Under the pieces are notes generated by a model. That model made no database searches. It saw only the letters and a program-made list of their open reading frames with translations, and had not been told where the DNA came from. 64,000 nucleotides of DNA from Faecalibacter sp. LW9 (GTDB lineage: Bacteria; Bacteroidota; Bacteroidia; Flavobacteriales; Weeksellaceae), in contig NZ_CP141062.1 in assembly GCF_034661295.1 (NCBI RefSeq), positions 1,240,001 to 1,304,000 on the forward strand. Reading direction: 5' to 3'. Below, one piece after another: positions 62,048 to 64,000 of the stretch. Made by a program: the position numbers and the translations under genes. Every line of letters begins with the position of its first letter. Positions within the stretch are counted from its first letter, which is position 1.

Positions 62048-63585
62048 ACAGTCTCTTTTTTTTGTATTTTATCTGATGAATCTAATTTTGTAATTTAATA
62101 GTTCAAAATTGAATTAAATAAGCAAAAAATGTAAAAATGATGGTAAAATGAACTTTTTTCAGGTGATTTTCGCCATTTTCTTTAAGTTATGAGCAATAGC
62201 AAGTAAGCCGACTTCAATTTCGACTTTATCAACTCCTCTTAACATAAATCGTTTAAAGTTTTTGTTGTGTTTTATTTCGGCAAAAACTGGTTCAACATCG
62301 TGACATCTTTGTTTTCTGAGTTTGATACCTCTCACTGTATTGAGAAGTTTATATGCTTTTTCTCTTATTTTAGCCAGTTTGGGATTGCTCTCTGAAGAAG
62401 TAATTTGTCCTGATTTTTGATCTTTTCTGAAGTAATTGTATTTTACGTAAGGTTTTATCTTTTTTGATTTAAGCAAGTTATAATTTTCTTCTGAGCCATA
62501 GCCCGCATCGGCTACAAGCTCTTTTGGAGTTCTATGGTAATGCTGCTCAAAACCTGCTAAATGAGGTTTTAGAGTTTTTGTATCGGTTGGATTATGGTGA
62601 ATAGAATAATGTAAAATATACTGTTTATTCGTGGAGATTTGCAGATTATAAGCGGGTTTTAGCTGACCATTTTTCATATGATCTTCTTTCATTCTCATAA
62701 ATGTAGCATCTGTATCGGTCTTAGAGTAAGAATTTCTTTGTTGTAAAATCTCTTCTTGTTTTTTGTATTTTTCTAAATTCTTAGACCAATTTTTCTTTCC
62801 ATAATTGAGCTTTTGACGAATCTTTGATGGGATTTTTTTATCTTTCAAAACTTCATTTATCTTATCAATTGTTTGTGTGACTTTTTCAGAATCGATTTCT
62901 TTAAATTCAATATTTTCTGTGTTTTGAAGCTCTTCTTTTGCTACACTTTCTGCGTAATTCCATAAGTCTTCTAACTGCTCAGAAATTCTAGCTTTGGGTT
63001 TTTTAATCGCTCTTCCCCAAACGAATGTATAGCGATTAGCGTTTGCCTCAATCTTAGTCCCATCAACAAAAGTGGTTGTTAAACTAACGATTCCTTCTTT
63101 TTCTAAAAGCAAGACTATTTGAGTGAATATAGATTTCAGTTTACCTTTTAATCGCTCGCTACGAAAGCGATTTATCGTATTATGGTCAGGACGATTCATT
63201 CCAGAAAGCCACATAAAATGAATATTTTCTTTCAGTGCTTGTTCTAATTTACGGCTTGAATAAATATTACTTAGGTAGCCATAAATCAACACTTTCAGAA
63301 GCATTTTTGGGTGATAAGATGATGTTCCATATGGTTTATAGCTATTAATAAGATTTTTAATTGCTAAACCATCTATTATATTGGAAATAACTCTAACAGG
63401 ATGCTTTTCTTCTATCAACTCCGATAAATTTGGAGGAAAAAGCAAATTTTCTTTGGGATTGTAATCTTTAAAGACTATTTTCGAACTAGTATACACACAG
63501 CAATTTAATAAAATTGCACCAATTGGGAAAGCTTAGGCTTTCCTTTTTTCTTAAAAAAAAGCTGTCTCACTTTTGAGACAGCCTC
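62032..63585 (-). mobile_element. IS1182-type insertion sequence, complete
   Basis: Bounded by 16-bp perfect inverted repeats GAGGCTGTCTCAAAAG (62032-62047 and its complement 63570-63585); flanking A6 and T6 runs extend the match to 22 bp. It carries one full-length transposase. Each end also folds into its own hairpin (left GACTGTCT arms, right TGAGACAGC arms) with an adjacent T-run, so it doubles as a terminator. No certain target duplication could be read. Confidence 0.88.
62159..63496 (-). CDS. IS1182-family DDE transposase
   Basis: 445 residues, intact frame. Motifs in order: an N-terminal DUF772-like domain (LLKVLIYGYLSNIYSSRKLE, FMWLSGMNRPDHNTINRFRS), catalytic Asp in TTFVDGTKIEANAN, SKTDTDATFMRMKEDHMKNG, second Asp in LVADAGYGSEENY, and the catalytic Glu region VEPVFAEIKHNKNFKRFMLRG. 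The hallmark DDE and KTDTDATFMRMK features are present. Terminal inverted repeats flank it. Confidence 0.93.
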   Translation of the reverse strand: MYTSSKIVFKDYNPKENLLFPPNLSELIEEKHPVRVISNIIDGLAIKNLINSYKPYGTSSYHPKMLLKVLIYGYLSNIYSSRKLEQALKENIHFMWLSGMNRPDHNTINRFRSERLKGKLKSIFTQIVLLLEKEGIVSLTTTFVDGTKIEANANRYTFVWGRAIKKPKARISEQLEDLWNYAESVAKEELQNTENIEFKEIDSEKVTQTIDKINEVLKDKKIPSKIRQKLNYGKKNWSKNLEKYKKQEEILQQRNSYSKTDTDATFMRMKEDHMKNGQLKPAYNLQISTNKQYILHYSIHHNPTDTKTLKPHLAGFEQHYHRTPKELVADAGYGSEENYNLLKSKKIKPYVKYNYFRKDQKSGQITSSESNPKLAKIREKAYKLLNTVRGIKLRKQRCHDVEPVFAEIKHNKNFKRFMLRGVDKVEIEVGLLAIAHNLKKMAKIT

Positions 63586-63591
63586 TTTTTT
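63570..63591 (-). repeat. Right terminal inverted repeat of the IS
   Basis: Inverted copy of 62026-62047. Its internal hairpin (63560-63582) and T-run also lie immediately below the manC-type stop codon and would terminate that gene on the minus strand. Confidence 0.88.
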
Positions 63592-63593
63592 GT

Positions 63594-64000
63594 TTAACAA
63601 TATTTTTCGCCTCTGTTTAGTTTCAAATCGCTGACATATGTTCGGATGTCTTTTACGTTTTCTTTAGGACAAATAATTAATCCATTATTGGAATCGATCA
63701 CTACGTAACCTTTTAATCCATCTATAATAATGGCTTTGTCTTGTGTGGTATGCACAAAGGTATTTTCAGTATTGTATCCTCTAAAATGTTTGCATCGGAT
63801 ATTATTTCCTTTTTCATCTCCTGGAGTAAAATCATTAATTGCTTTCCATGTCCCCATATCGTTCCATCCGATTTGTGTTGGAATGACATAAACGTTATTC
63901 GCTTTTTCTAAAATGGCATGATTAATCGAAATAACATCTAACGTGGTATAAACAGGTTTTAATGTTTCTAAATTCTGATTTTCCTGGTTAAAGTATCGAT
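63594..64000 (-). CDS. Mannose-1-phosphate guanylyltransferase, C-terminal part
   Basis: Open from the window edge to the stop at 63594-63596; the 5' part lies beyond 64000. The block IPTQIGWNDMGTWKAIND is the active-site region of GDP-mannose pyrophosphorylases, followed by a left-handed helix-like segment (AIIIDGLKGYVVIDSNNGLIICP). It makes GDP-mannose for glycans or capsule. An ATG at 63857 is internal, not the start. The gene ends a few bases from the IS right end but seems undamaged. Confidence 0.85.
   Translation of the reverse strand, partial: RYFNQENQNLETLKPVYTTLDVISINHAILEKANNVYVIPTQIGWNDMGTWKAINDFTPGDEKGNNIRCKHFRGYNTENTFVHTTQDKAIIIDGLKGYVVIDSNNGLIICPKENVKDIRTYVSDLKLNRGEKYC

Noticed and set aside
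62026-63591. Repeats around the transposase as a CRISPR or phage attachment
   Set aside because: Only two copies, inverted, flanking a full IS1182-type transposase: these are insertion-sequence ends.

Overview
The window is AT-rich bacterial chromosome, almost certainly Bacteroidota, class Flavobacteriia (a Weeksellaceae-type genome is a reasonable guess; the species is not determinable here). The evidence is several TonB-dependent receptors, a secreted peptidase with a type IX secretion tail, -7 elements of the form TAnnTTTG, starts without Shine-Dalgarno sequences, a bacillithiol gene (bshC), a fused PyrE-PyrF, a zinc-ligand-free Tgt, and a block of Bacteroidota-typical DUF genes. TGA is a normal stop here and TGG encodes Trp.

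Layout. 1-3.2 kb: thrS-infC-rpmI-rplT on the minus strand, with infC using a non-canonical start. 3.3-10.4 kb: LptG-type permease, tgt, an OmpA-type envelope protein, an MscS channel, a PBP4-type D,D-carboxypeptidase and small envelope proteins. 10.5-14.2 kb: trmB, a secreted M28 peptidase and pyrEF. 14.4-20.4 kb: nadA (interrupted by an in-frame TGA)-nadB-nadC, interleaved with three secreted paralogues that look like free-standing TonB C-terminal domains. 20.4-26.3 kb: two tandem paralogous TonB receptors that share a leader and a distal inverted repeat. 26.3-33.4 kb: LD-carboxypeptidase, upp, YraN, two DedA proteins, an acetyltransferase-like protein, CsbD, an SRAP protein, a tRNA-Leu, a DUF3127 protein with an SSB-like tail, and aat. 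33.5-39.4 kb: a DUF3108 protein, Nfu- and Mrp-type Fe-S assembly proteins, DinB, nitroreductase, and a pabB-pabC-type pair. 39.4-43.4 kb: a SAM-I riboswitch in front of a TonB receptor, followed by an APC-family amino-acid permease. 43.4-46.4 kb: a two-gene ATP-grasp plus N-formylglutamate-amidohydrolase/DUF1704 operon. 46.6-52.1 kb: a TlpA-like protein, pth-rhodanese-DUF3820, nadD, and a DUF2520-kdsC-maf operon in which kdsC is frameshifted and maf carries a nonsense codon. 52.3-62.0 kb: a fourth TonB receptor, a dicarboxylate symporter, a LysM/periplasmic-binding protein, bshC with a GDPD lipoprotein, and two helical envelope-type proteins. 62.0-63.6 kb: a complete IS1182-type insertion sequence. 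63.6 kb to the end: the 3' part of a mannose-1-phosphate guanylyltransferase gene.

The main themes are housekeeping translation and cofactor genes (NAD, folate, bacillithiol, Fe-S) and outer-membrane nutrient uptake. The observations most worth following are the SAM-riboswitch-controlled TonB receptor, the ATP-grasp/DUF1704 amidoligase-peptidase pair, the TonB-C-like secreted paralogues, and three core genes that read as disrupted (nadA, maf, kdsC). Those three may be real lesions or sequence errors.
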